From an uncultured Erysipelotrichaceae bacterium (GTDB lineage: Bacteria; Bacillota_I; Bacilli_A; Erysipelotrichales; Erysipelotrichaceae): 14,841 bases of DNA. The translations under genes and the position numbers were made by a program. Position 1 is the first letter of the stretch, and every line of letters begins with the position of its first letter. Positions 6,769 through 14,006 of this stretch are shown here, piece by piece. The notes beneath the pieces are model-generated. The model was not told the DNA's origin and searched no databases. It saw nothing but the letters and a program-made list of their open reading frames with translations. The stretch spans positions 1 through 14,841 of the forward strand of contig CALNCD010000276.1 in the NCBI GenBank assembly GCA_937874965.1, written 5' to 3'.

Positions 6769-6822
6769 TTAACATTATATTAACAGAGCCATGACTTCGT
6801 ATTAACAATACCTTGCTATTGT
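6769..6822 (+). promoter_or_regulatory. PhoP-box-like direct repeat array and extended -10 promoter of the importer operon
   Basis: TTAACA occurs exactly at 6769-6774, 6780-6785 and 6802-6807, with steps of 11 and 22 nt. The in-phase position between them (6791-6796, ATGACT) is a weak fourth copy. Nine nt after the last copy is TATTGT (6817-6822), preceded by TGC, an extended -10. The predicted start is near 6829, which puts the repeats at about -60 to -22, the range known for PhoP boxes in Bacillus. No -35 box is visible, as expected for an activator-dependent promoter. The same pattern precedes the symporter gene. The regulator identity is inferred. Confidence 0.65.
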
Positions 6823-6844
6823 TGGCTTACAGAAAGGAGTATTC

Positions 6845-7609
6845 ATGAAGAACATTTTCTTTGCAACATCGTTGATGTGGACTGCAACACCTGAGGAAAT
6901 TGCTGTTTATGCCAGGAACAACGAGTATGAAGGTTTAGAAATCTGGGTCCAGCAATTTTCGAATCATGAGTTATCGGAGTGGCCGAATTGCTTGGCAGCT
7001 TATGGATTGAAAGCTGTAGTTCATGCACCCAGCTGGGATTTGAATTTTGCTTCAGATAATGTATCAATCCGCAAGGCTTCTATGAGTGAACTCAAGCGGG
7101 CAGTTGACTTTGCATCTTCGGCAGATTTAAGGGATATCACTGTTCATCCGCCTCGGTATACATTGGTGGATCATCGATCGCAATCCGTGGCTCGTATGAT
7201 GAATGGCTTTAAGTCATTGGTCAGTTATGGGCGAAGGAAGGGCGTTCATATTTCTCTTGAAGTTATGGAGAATATCCCGAAAGAACTCGTATGTACTCTC
7301 GAAGCACTTCAAGAAGTGTTAAGCGAAGTCAATGATATTTGGGTTACCCTTGATATCGCTCATTGTGAGAATACTGGAGCAGTGAACGATTATCTTAATC
7401 AGGTTGATCAAATCTCGAAAATTCATATCAGCAATAAAATAGGGACAAAACGTCATACCCCTCTGGATGAGGGTGACTATGACTTCACTCAATTATTGCC
7501 AATCTTGAAGAACCTTGATAAACCTTTGGTTGTTGAAGGTTATCAGTATCTTCCGCCGTATACGGTTCTTCAACGGAATACCGAATTTCTGAAAAGGAGA
7601 AATAAATGA
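6845..7609 (+). CDS. Sugar phosphate isomerase/epimerase-like TIM-barrel protein
   Basis: This 254-residue protein belongs to the xylose-isomerase-like / AP endonuclease 2 TIM-barrel family, whose members isomerise or epimerise sugars and sugar acids or act in inositol breakdown. Likely metal and active-site residues follow the family order: His60 (VVHAPS), His101 (TVHPP), Glu139 (SLEVMEN), Asp170 and His173 (TLDIAH), His194 (KIHIS) and Glu231 (VVEGY). There is no signal peptide, so it acts in the cytosol. The ATG has AAAGGAG at 6833-6839, 5 nt upstream. It is the first gene of the operon and overlaps the binding protein gene by ATGA. With an importer and a phosphatase downstream, it probably converts the imported sugar or sugar phosphate. 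The substrate is unknown, and a DNA-repair role is unlikely in this context. Confidence 0.78.
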   Translation: MKNIFFATSLMWTATPEEIAVYARNNEYEGLEIWVQQFSNHELSEWPNCLAAYGLKAVVHAPSWDLNFASDNVSIRKASMSELKRAVDFASSADLRDITVHPPRYTLVDHRSQSVARMMNGFKSLVSYGRRKGVHISLEVMENIPKELVCTLEALQEVLSEVNDIWVTLDIAHCENTGAVNDYLNQVDQISKIHISNKIGTKRHTPLDEGDYDFTQLLPILKNLDKPLVVEGYQYLPPYTVLQRNTEFLKRRNK

Positions 7610-8622
7610 AAATGCGTCAGAAAATGGTTGTGTTGCTAACGATTGCTTTGGTGTTGGTTCTCGCAGCTTGTTCAACGAATAAATCCACTGCCGATAATCC
7701 TTCAGCTAAAAAGGGAAGCATAACGCTGTATACTTCTCAGCCAGAAGAAGATATTCAGAAAATGATTACTGCTTTCAATAAGACCTATCCAGAGATAACG
7801 GTTAACTATTTCAGAAGCGGTACTGAAGAAATCATCAGCAAAGTGATGGCTGAAAAAGAAACCGGGACCATTCTGGCAGATGTGTTGTTGGTTTCCGATG
7901 ATGCAACTTTTGAATCTCTGAAAAGCGCTGATTTATTGATGAGTTATAAGTCATCGGAACTGAACGGAATTGATGAGAGTTTCTATGATGCGGGGAATAC
8001 GTATACTGGAACCAAACTGATCACGACGGGAATTATTCAGAATACCGACATCATTAAAGAGGATATTGTTTCCTATAAGCAATTACTGGATAGCCGTTAT
8101 GATAATGAACTGAATATGCCGAGTCCTTTGTATTCAGGTGCTGCGGCGTACAATCTAGGGATCTTAACGCGGACGTCCGGGATTGGCTGGGATTTTTATG
8201 AGGGGCTGAAGAAGAATCATGTTGTTGTAGGGAAAGGAAATGGCGGCGTCTCTCAAGCGGTTGTTGGTGGGCAGCAGGGTTTAGGGATTGTGGTTGATTA
8301 CCTCGCGATAAGAGCTGCAAATTCCGGATCTCCTGTTAAATTCATTTATCCGAGTGAAGGATCCTTGGTTGTTACAGAGCCTATTGGAATATTAAAATCA
8401 TCGAAAAATGCTGATCAGGCAAAATCTTTTGTTGATTATATCCTCTCGGATGAGGGCCAGAAAGAAACAGCAAAGATTGGCTATACGCCGATTAAAGAAG
8501 GAATAGATGCACCAGAAGGATTTAAGAGTGTTAAAGATATCAAAGTCCTCAGTACTGATCTTAAGAGCCTGGTTGAAGGACGGGAAGCCGATAAGACAAA
8601 ATTCAGTGACTTATTTAATTAA
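7606..8622 (+). CDS. ABC importer substrate-binding lipoprotein (AfuA/FbpA/phosphonate-type)
   Basis: This 338-residue protein begins with a lipoprotein signal (charged KMRQK, hydrophobic core, lipobox LAAC with Cys22) and is therefore anchored outside the membrane. The mature part has the layout of the family that includes ferric, 2-aminoethylphosphonate and sugar-phosphate (AfuA) binding proteins: ITLYTSQPEEDI at the start, a GIVVDYLAIRAA segment, and IYPSEGSLVVTEPIGILK followed by FVDYILSDEGQ. The paired tyrosines that hold iron in FbpA are not seen, which argues against ferric iron. The start ATG overlaps the previous stop (ATGA) and has AAGGAGA 5 nt upstream. It would deliver ligand to the fused permease that follows. 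Ligand candidates are hexose phosphates, other organophosphates or phosphonates; context with a phosphatase favours phosphoesters. The ligand itself cannot be read. Confidence 0.83.
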   Translation: MKMRQKMVVLLTIALVLVLAACSTNKSTADNPSAKKGSITLYTSQPEEDIQKMITAFNKTYPEITVNYFRSGTEEIISKVMAEKETGTILADVLLVSDDATFESLKSADLLMSYKSSELNGIDESFYDAGNTYTGTKLITTGIIQNTDIIKEDIVSYKQLLDSRYDNELNMPSPLYSGAAAYNLGILTRTSGIGWDFYEGLKKNHVVVGKGNGGVSQAVVGGQQGLGIVVDYLAIRAANSGSPVKFIYPSEGSLVVTEPIGILKSSKNADQAKSFVDYILSDEGQKETAKIGYTPIKEGIDAPEGFKSVKDIKVLSTDLKSLVEGREADKTKFSDLFN

Positions 8623-8657
8623 ATCAAAGAGGGTTCTTCCTCTCTGGCGGAGGGACT

Positions 8658-10331
8658 ATGATCCATTTGAAATCCGGTAGTCGTAGGGTGCTGGTGGTGC
8701 TGGTTGTCTGTATTGTGTTTATTCTTCCATTAATGACCTTAGCCATCAGAAGTTTTCAAAGTAATGCAGGTTTCTCTTATGAGAACTATGCATTGCTTTT
8801 AAGTCAATCCCGTACTCACCAGGCAATCGTGAATACCTTATTGGTTGCACTTATTTCGAGTCTTATCGCAACAGCAGGGGGTGTGCTCGTAGCTGTGCTT
8901 GTCGCTTACACCAACATACCTGGCAAGCGATGGATTGAACTCTGTGTTCTTTCACCAATGGTTGTTCCTTCGTATGTGATTGCTCTTGCATATACCACTC
9001 TGTTTGCGAATCGTGGGCTGATTAATCAGGCATTGGTTCACTGGGGTCTTCAACGCATCAATGTCTACTCATTTCAAAGCATTATCCTGGTGATTGCCCT
9101 TTGTAATATTCCAATCGTCTATATGCAATGCATTGATGCGTTACGAAAAGTGCCGCTTGAAGCTGAATGGGCATCATTGAGTAGTGGCCATGGGCGTCTA
9201 AAGACACTAGTAAGCATTAACCTTGCGCAGATATGGCCAACGATTCAAGGGGCTTTGCTTTTATCTTTCCTTGCGGCATTGGATAATTTCTCTGTTCCCG
9301 CTCTTTTGGGAATCACTTCAAATATCCCTATGTTAAGTACTTATATTTATGAGAAAGCAATTGGTTTTGGACCTAGTGCATTTCAGCAGGCAGCAGCGCT
9401 GGCTATGATCTTGTCTTCATTAGTGATGGTTGTATTGTTCTTGCAATTTCTAGTCAGCCGAAAGAAATTCTATACGAAGAGTGTTCTTGCAGTTTCAGAA
9501 GTCAGGATGAAGTTTTCAAAGCGCGGGAAGTGGATGATGCTCTTTGTCTTGGTGCCAGTGTTTTTCGGAATTTATCTTTTACCGATTCTGACCATGGTGA
9601 TGGCTTCGTTTTCGAGGACTTTCGGAATGGTAGCTTCCCTATCTGAATTCAGCTTGAAGAATTACGAGTTTGTCCTGACCAGCATCACAACCCGTTCTGC
9701 ATTTTTCAATAGTTTATGGTTTGCGCTGATTTCTGTGGCAGTATGCCTTGTATTCGCCTCAATGTTTGCGTATTGGAGAGTTCGGCGTCCTCAGGATAAA
9801 GAACTTGGAGTCGTGGAAAAGTTTATAGCAGTGCCGTATGCACTTCCGGGGATCGTCCTGGCTTTAGCCATGATTTTCTTCTGGTCAATTGTGCCAGGTG
9901 TCTATGGCAGTACTTTGATTCTTCTGATTGCCTATGTGACTCGTTATATGATCTTACAGATCAAAGGAAGCACGTCGGCATTTCGGGGACTGCATCCTGA
10001 ACTGGAAGAAGCTGGAATAAGTGCGGGGCGCAACCGCTTCAGTCAATGGATACGAATTATCATTCCGCTGACACTCAAGCCGATAATGGCTAGTTCGGCT
10101 ATCATTTTCATTTCTGTGTTTACAGAAGTGACATTGTCTTCATTGCTCGCTGCTGCCAATTCAAAAACGGTCGGATTAAGCATCTTTTCTTTACAGCAAG
10201 CAGGCAATTACAACCAATCGTATGCATTTTCCGCACTTATTATTCTCTTTATCCTTTTCATCTACAGTGTATTCTTAATCATTCGTAAAATTAGCGTTCA
10301 CAGGAGGAAACAACATGACATTAATCCTTAA
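8658..10331 (+). CDS. Fused two-domain ABC importer permease (AfuB/FbpB-like)
   Basis: At 557 residues with about 12 membrane segments, this is the double-length permease typical of the iron/phosphonate/sugar-phosphate importer family, with two MetI-type halves in one chain. Each half has a cytoplasmic coupling loop for the ATPase: EAEWASLSSG near 168-177 followed by IWPTIQGA, and ELEEAGISAG near 448-457 followed by IIIPLTLKPI. The first membrane segment lies at about 11-30 and the second half begins near 293. The ATG has GGAGG at 8649-8653, and a 35-nt gap separates it from the binding protein gene. It overlaps the ATPase gene by 17 nt. It forms the membrane channel of the importer, presumably with two copies of the ATPase. 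No broken or missing part is visible. Confidence 0.87.
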   Translation: MIHLKSGSRRVLVVLVVCIVFILPLMTLAIRSFQSNAGFSYENYALLLSQSRTHQAIVNTLLVALISSLIATAGGVLVAVLVAYTNIPGKRWIELCVLSPMVVPSYVIALAYTTLFANRGLINQALVHWGLQRINVYSFQSIILVIALCNIPIVYMQCIDALRKVPLEAEWASLSSGHGRLKTLVSINLAQIWPTIQGALLLSFLAALDNFSVPALLGITSNIPMLSTYIYEKAIGFGPSAFQQAAALAMILSSLVMVVLFLQFLVSRKKFYTKSVLAVSEVRMKFSKRGKWMMLFVLVPVFFGIYLLPILTMVMASFSRTFGMVASLSEFSLKNYEFVLTSITTRSAFFNSLWFALISVAVCLVFASMFAYWRVRRPQDKELGVVEKFIAVPYALPGIVLALAMIFFWSIVPGVYGSTLILLIAYVTRYMILQIKGSTSAFRGLHPELEEAGISAGRNRFSQWIRIIIPLTLKPIMASSAIIFISVFTEVTLSSLLAAANSKTVGLSIFSLQQAGNYNQSYAFSALIILFILFIYSVFLIIRKISVHRRKQHDINP

Positions 10332-11340
10332 AGATATTTCGAAACGGTATGGTTTGACGGAGGCTTTGACTAAGGTCAATGCCACGATTGAGGATGGGGA
10401 ATTCATCTCTATTCTTGGACCATCAGGTTGCGGGAAGACAACATTGTTACGGATTATGGCTGGTTTCTTAAATCCCAGCGAAGGTGAGCTCTATGAGAAT
10501 GACCGGCTTATTTCAAGTGCAAGCATTCAGAAGCCGGTGATGAGAAAAAATTTTGGAATGGTCTTTCAATCACTGGCTTTATGGCCGCATATGAGCGTGA
10601 CTCAGCATCTGGACTATGTCTTGAAAGCAAAGCATCTTCATCTTACTTCAGCACAACGACAATTCCGAATTGAGGAAACATTGGAGAAGTGTGATCTTTT
10701 GTCATTAAAAAATCGTCTTCCAGGCGAATTATCGGGTGGTCAGCAGCAACGGGTTGCTTTAGCCCGCGCAATGGTGGGAAATCCTGGGATACTATTGATG
10801 GATGAACCGCTTTCGGCCTTGGATGCACATTTAAGGATATCAATGCGTAAGGAAATAATGAGGATTCATCAGTTGACCGAGGCCACAATAATTTACATCA
10901 CCCATGACCAGCAGGAGGCGTTAGCCATGTCGAATCGGATCATGGTTATGAACCAAGGAAAAGTTCAGCAATTCGCGTCAGCTGAAGCGGTTTATACACA
11001 GCCGCTTAATCCTTTCGTAGCTGCTTTTGTTGGTAAATACAATTTATTTTCCGGGCAATGGCATGGCGATGGCTTTCAGGTGGCTCAAAGTGATTTCTGT
11101 TTTCAGGTCAGTTGTCCCAATGATGTATTCAGAACCCTGGGCCTTTGCCCATTGCGCCCAGATCAACTCGATTTCGGATCACAGGGAGTTGCGGGAGAAA
11201 TTGTCTTTCGTGAATTTATGGGTCAGTATCAGTTGTATGAGGTGAAATGTGATCAGGGCAACTTCAGGGTGGAGATTGAGATAACGCGTGTTTTTCTTGC
11301 CGGGGAAAAAGTTTTTCTTTCTTTAAGGTCAAATCTGTGA
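10315..11340 (+). CDS. ABC importer ATPase (FbpC/AfuC/PotA-like)
   Basis: This 341-residue protein powers the importer. All ATPase motifs are intact: Walker A GPSGCGKTT (35-43), Q-loop Gln85, signature LSGGQ (139-143), Walker B ILLMDE (159-164), D-loop SALD and switch His197 (THDQ). The remaining roughly 100 residues after 240 form a shortened TOBE-like regulatory domain, as in the CUT1/PotA/FbpC group (typical length 340-370). AGGAGG at 10302-10307 precedes the ATG, which lies inside the permease gene (17-nt overlap), so the two are translated together. Its stop overlaps the GTG start of the phosphatase. It is most likely dedicated to this permease, since both are in one operon. Confidence 0.9.
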   Translation: MTLILKDISKRYGLTEALTKVNATIEDGEFISILGPSGCGKTTLLRIMAGFLNPSEGELYENDRLISSASIQKPVMRKNFGMVFQSLALWPHMSVTQHLDYVLKAKHLHLTSAQRQFRIEETLEKCDLLSLKNRLPGELSGGQQQRVALARAMVGNPGILLMDEPLSALDAHLRISMRKEIMRIHQLTEATIIYITHDQQEALAMSNRIMVMNQGKVQQFASAEAVYTQPLNPFVAAFVGKYNLFSGQWHGDGFQVAQSDFCFQVSCPNDVFRTLGLCPLRPDQLDFGSQGVAGEIVFREFMGQYQLYEVKCDQGNFRVEIEITRVFLAGEKVFLSLRSNL

Positions 11341-11906
11341 AAAAAAACTTGATTATTATCCGGCATGGTCGAACGGATTGGAATGTACAACGTAAAATAC
11401 AGGGGAGAAATGATTCTCCGCTTAATCAATTAGGCCTTAAAGATGCCTCATGGTGCCGCGATCAATTATGCAATGACAATCTGGATGAAATCATAACAAG
11501 TCCGCTGATTCGAACGATGCAGACGGCACGGATCATTAATGAATCACACCATGCAGCAATGAGTTCAGATGAGCGGATCATCGAGCGTGACTATGGGGAA
11601 CTTTCAGGACTCAATGTTGAAGAAAACCGCGAACTGATTGAGAAGCAATACGGCCGTGGTTTTGAAAAAAACGAAGCGATTGAAAAGCGAATAAATGAAT
11701 TTATCACACAACGAATATTTCCGTCAACCAGTCAGAATATTCTGATTGTCTCTCATAACATAGCGATTCGATTTATTTTAAAATATTTTTTGCTTTCGAA
11801 TGAAAACAGGTATATCCATCATCGTGAAATCAATCGTCTGATCCTTGATGAACAGCGCTTGATTAATTGTGAGAAAATATGGATGGACAAGGACGAGGTG
11901 CTCTAA
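11337..11906 (+). CDS. Histidine phosphatase family protein (phosphoglycerate mutase-like)
   Basis: This 189-residue protein has the catalytic RHG motif at 9-11 (phosphate-accepting His10), a conserved Arg59 (SPLIRTMQTA), the acid Glu83 before DYGELSG, and the second His140 (IVSHNIAIR). These are the four marks of the histidine phosphatase family. It has no signal peptide, so it acts in the cytosol on compounds that are already inside. The start is GTG, overlapping the ATPase stop as GTGA, with only a weak AAGG at 11325-11328, so it probably depends on translational coupling. As the last gene of an importer operon, a role in removing phosphate from the imported molecule is likely; cofactor-dependent mutase or alpha-ribazole phosphatase is a less likely reading because no such pathway genes are nearby. 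Confidence 0.85.
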   Translation: MKKNLIIIRHGRTDWNVQRKIQGRNDSPLNQLGLKDASWCRDQLCNDNLDEIITSPLIRTMQTARIINESHHAAMSSDERIIERDYGELSGLNVEENRELIEKQYGRGFEKNEAIEKRINEFITQRIFPSTSQNILIVSHNIAIRFILKYFLLSNENRYIHHREINRLILDEQRLINCEKIWMDKDEVL

Positions 11907-11923
11907 AGACACTCGCCCTTTTT
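11891..11923 (+). terminator. Rho-independent terminator of the importer operon
   Basis: GGaCGAGgTG pairs with CACTCGCC (one mismatch, one bulge) around a 9-nt loop and is followed by TTTTT. The stop codon of the phosphatase gene lies in the loop. Confidence 0.65.
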
Positions 11924-12064
11924 AAATCATGGGTCAGGTTCTTTCCAGGGTTCATGCCCTTTCTTTTATATTCACGGATTCTAGGAAACATAACTGGTGG
12001 GTATTGAGAAAACAAGATGCTAATTATGTTTTTCAGTGCTTGTTATTGCTTTAGATAATATGAG

Positions 12065-12093
12065 TTGTAACCCCCTTTAAAAGTATCTATACT
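12065..12093 (+). promoter_or_regulatory. Upstream promoter P1 of the exporter operon
   Basis: TTGTAA (12065-12070, 4 of 6) and TATACT (12088-12093, 5 of 6) are 17 nt apart. The 14-bp inverted repeat at 12092-12125 begins at the last two bases of the -10 and covers the expected start site. Confidence 0.5.
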
Positions 12094-12125
12094 AGAAATT
12101 GTTAGAAGAAACTAACAATTTCTAG
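12092..12125. repeat. Perfect 14-bp inverted repeat, candidate operator or leader hairpin
   Basis: CTAGAAATTGTTAG (12092-12105) and CTAACAATTTCTAG (12112-12125) are exact reverse complements around AAGAAA. No T-run follows, so it is not a standard terminator. Its overlap with the P1 -10 and start site suggests a repressor site; as RNA it would form a very stable hairpin at the 5' end of the P1 transcript. Confidence 0.7.
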
Positions 12126-12144
12126 GACAATGTCAGTTTCCGGG

Positions 12145-12173
12145 TTGACAAGACAAAATGGATGATCTACAAT
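12145..12173 (+). promoter_or_regulatory. Main promoter P2 of the exporter operon
   Basis: TTGACA (12145-12150, perfect) and TACAAT (12168-12173, 5 of 6) are 17 nt apart. This is the best sigma-A match in the window. The expected start is near 12180, at the edge of the repeat at 12180-12194. Confidence 0.7.
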
Positions 12174-12194
12174 TGCAGTTGCAAATCATTTGCA
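12171..12194. promoter_or_regulatory. Overlapping TTGCA inverted repeats at the P2 start site
   Basis: TTGCA-GT-TGCAA (12173-12184) overlaps TGCAAATCATTTGCA (12180-12194), both inverted repeats. Sites at the transcription start usually serve repression. TTGCA half-sites are common in MarR-type operators, but no such regulator gene is in the window, so the binder is unknown. Confidence 0.5.
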
Positions 12195-12237
12195 TTTGAA
12201 TATCTCTGGTGATGTGACTTGTGGGAAAGAAATAGAG

Positions 12238-12243
12238 AAAGGG
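12238..12243 (+). promoter_or_regulatory. Ribosome binding site that sets the first exporter start
   Basis: AAAGGG lies 5 nt before the ATG at 12249. The frame is open from a TTG at 12219, but that codon has no ribosome binding site. Confidence 0.65.
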
Positions 12244-12248
12244 AAACA

Positions 12249-14006
12249 ATGAAAAACGAGTCTGTTTTAATTGTCTATTTAAAGCGTAAAAAGGGTCTTC
12301 TGAGTGCCTCAGGTCTCTTGTCGATTGCTTCTACGCTGGTTCAGTTTATACCGTATTACTGCATTTACCGGATCATTGAATTGTTGATGGTGAATCAATA
12401 TTCGGCTGCATCTTTGATGCAGTGGAGTCTCTTGGCCATCGGTAGTCTTATTGGTGGAATGGTGCTTCTTTATGTCTCTTCGATGTGCTCACATGTTGCT
12501 GCTTTTGATATCCTCTATGAAATCAGGATGGATATTCTTGCTCACCTCTCCAAGGTTCCGATGGGGTATTTCACCGAGCATGCCAGTGGTCAGATGATCA
12601 AGACGATTGATCAGGCCGTAGAGAAGATGGAGTCCTTTATTGCTCATCAGATTCCGGATATAGTTTCGGCTGTTCTGTTTCCGGTCGTCTATGTTGTCTT
12701 GATGATCAGCATTGATTGGCGTTTGGGGCTGGTGTCCTTGATACCATTGATTATCGGTCTTCTGCTCTACGCTGTTCTGATGGGAACGACCATGAAAAAC
12801 AACACAGTCAAGCAATACCATGATGCATTGGAAGATATGAACAGCAATGGTGTTGAGTATGTGCGGGCAATGCCGGCCGTGAAAGTCTTTGGCCTCTCTG
12901 TGGATAACTTCAAGCGATTCCATGAGTCCATTGAGAATTACAGGTCATTGGTCGTGGAGTGGACCAAGAGTTTCCGTACCGGGTATGTCTTGTTCACGAC
13001 ACTGATTACTTCCTGTGTTCTGGTGGTCATGCCTTTTGGAGCCTACCTGCTTAGTCAGGATCCGCAGAACAAGAGTCTTGCCTTGACCGTCATGATGTTT
13101 GTGATTCTCTCATCAGGAACGAGTGCTCCGTTCATGAAACTGATGTATGCGGCATCAACTTTCAGCAATGTGAATGAAGGTGTCAAACGGGTTGATGAGA
13201 TGTTCGCAGTCACTGAGGTTGTTGAAAAGGACTCGGGTGCATCATTCCAGGATAACGGAATCCAGTTTGATCAGGTCAGCTTCGCCTATACGCCTGGTGT
13301 ACCGGTCTTGCAGGATGTGAGCTTTGCATTGAAACCGAATACGATGAATGCGCTGGTCGGCCCTTCAGGAGGCGGTAAGAGTACGATTGCTCAACTGTTG
13401 CTGCGTTTCTACGATGTGGGTTCTGGATCCATCAAAATCGGCCAGACGGATATTCGTGAGGTTTCTGTGGATACCTTGATGAAGCAGGTTTCCTTTGTCT
13501 TCCAGGACGTGACCTTGTTCAATGATACGCTGGAAGAGAATATCAGAATGGGAAATACTGCGGCCACCCAAGCGGAAATTATCGCCGTTGCGAAACAGGC
13601 GCGCTGTCATGACTTTATCCAGCAATTGCCTCAGGGTTATGAAACAAAGATCGGTGAACATGGGGTCTATCTTTCCAAAGGGGAAGCTCAACGGGTTTCC
13701 ATTGCCCGTGCTTTATTGAAGAATGCACCGATTCTGGTTTTGGATGAAGCAACGGCGTATGCCGATTCAGAAAATGAAGTCTTTATCCAACAAGCCATCA
13801 ATGAATTGGTGAGTGGAAAGACGGTTCTTATTATTGCGCACCGGTTATGGACCATCCAGCATGTCGATCAGATTCTGGTCTGCAACCAGGGCAGGATTGA
13901 ACAGAGCGGGACCCATGATGAGCTCTTAGCAACCAGTGAACTGTATGCCAGATTGTGGCATATCAACAGTGAAACCAAAGACTGGGGGGTCAATGCAAAT
14001 GCGTAA
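12249..14006 (+). CDS. Half-size ABC exporter, IrtA/YbtP-like (first of a pair)
   Basis: This 585-residue protein has an N-terminal membrane domain with six predicted segments (about 17-310) fused to an ATPase domain (about 337-575). ATPase motifs are Walker A GPSGGGKST (371-379), Q-loop Gln419, Walker B ILVLDE (495-500) and switch His531. The signature is LSKGE (475-479) instead of LSGGQ. The stretch after Walker B, ATAYADSENE, is typical of the IrtAB/YbtPQ group, which moves siderophores or other compounds. The next gene encodes a similar half-transporter, so the two probably form a heterodimer in the membrane. The ATG was chosen because AAAGGG precedes it; a TTG at 12219 would add 10 residues. 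Two promoters with inverted repeats upstream suggest inducible expression. Direction and substrate cannot be settled from sequence; no siderophore genes are visible. Confidence 0.85.
   Translation: MKNESVLIVYLKRKKGLLSASGLLSIASTLVQFIPYYCIYRIIELLMVNQYSAASLMQWSLLAIGSLIGGMVLLYVSSMCSHVAAFDILYEIRMDILAHLSKVPMGYFTEHASGQMIKTIDQAVEKMESFIAHQIPDIVSAVLFPVVYVVLMISIDWRLGLVSLIPLIIGLLLYAVLMGTTMKNNTVKQYHDALEDMNSNGVEYVRAMPAVKVFGLSVDNFKRFHESIENYRSLVVEWTKSFRTGYVLFTTLITSCVLVVMPFGAYLLSQDPQNKSLALTVMMFVILSSGTSAPFMKLMYAASTFSNVNEGVKRVDEMFAVTEVVEKDSGASFQDNGIQFDQVSFAYTPGVPVLQDVSFALKPNTMNALVGPSGGGKSTIAQLLLRFYDVGSGSIKIGQTDIREVSVDTLMKQVSFVFQDVTLFNDTLEENIRMGNTAATQAEIIAVAKQARCHDFIQQLPQGYETKIGEHGVYLSKGEAQRVSIARALLKNAPILVLDEATAYADSENEVFIQQAINELVSGKTVLIIAHRLWTIQHVDQILVCNQGRIEQSGTHDELLATSELYARLWHINSETKDWGVNANA
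13984..13989 (+). promoter_or_regulatory. Ribosome binding site that sets the second exporter start
   Basis: GGGGGG lies 9 nt before the ATG at 13999 but only 3 nt before an in-frame ATG at 13993, so 13999 is preferred. Confidence 0.55.

Larger units (their letters stand above)
11924..12248. other. Intergenic control region of the exporter operon (325 nt)
   Basis: No coding frame is supported here. The first 140 nt are featureless apart from a short hairpin of doubtful value near 11947-11960. The rest holds two tandem promoters and two inverted repeats, listed separately, and a ribosome binding site at 12238-12243. Confidence 0.6.

Noticed and set aside
8629..8645. Short hairpin AGAGG/CCTCT between the binding protein and permease genes
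   Set aside because: Five base pairs only, and the pyrimidine part precedes the ribosome binding site; too weak to call an attenuator.
10643..10888. Minus-strand frames opposite the ATPase and other genes
   Set aside because: They are shadows of well-supported genes on the plus strand, without ribosome binding sites or family motifs.
7606..11340. Ferric iron importer (FbpABC)
   Set aside because: The family is the same, but the paired iron-binding tyrosines are not visible in the binding protein, and the operon partners (isomerase-like protein, phosphatase) do not fit iron uptake.
11946..11967. Second terminator after the phosphatase gene (AGGG/CCCT hairpin)
   Set aside because: Four base pairs and a broken T-run; the terminator at 11891-11923 is much better.
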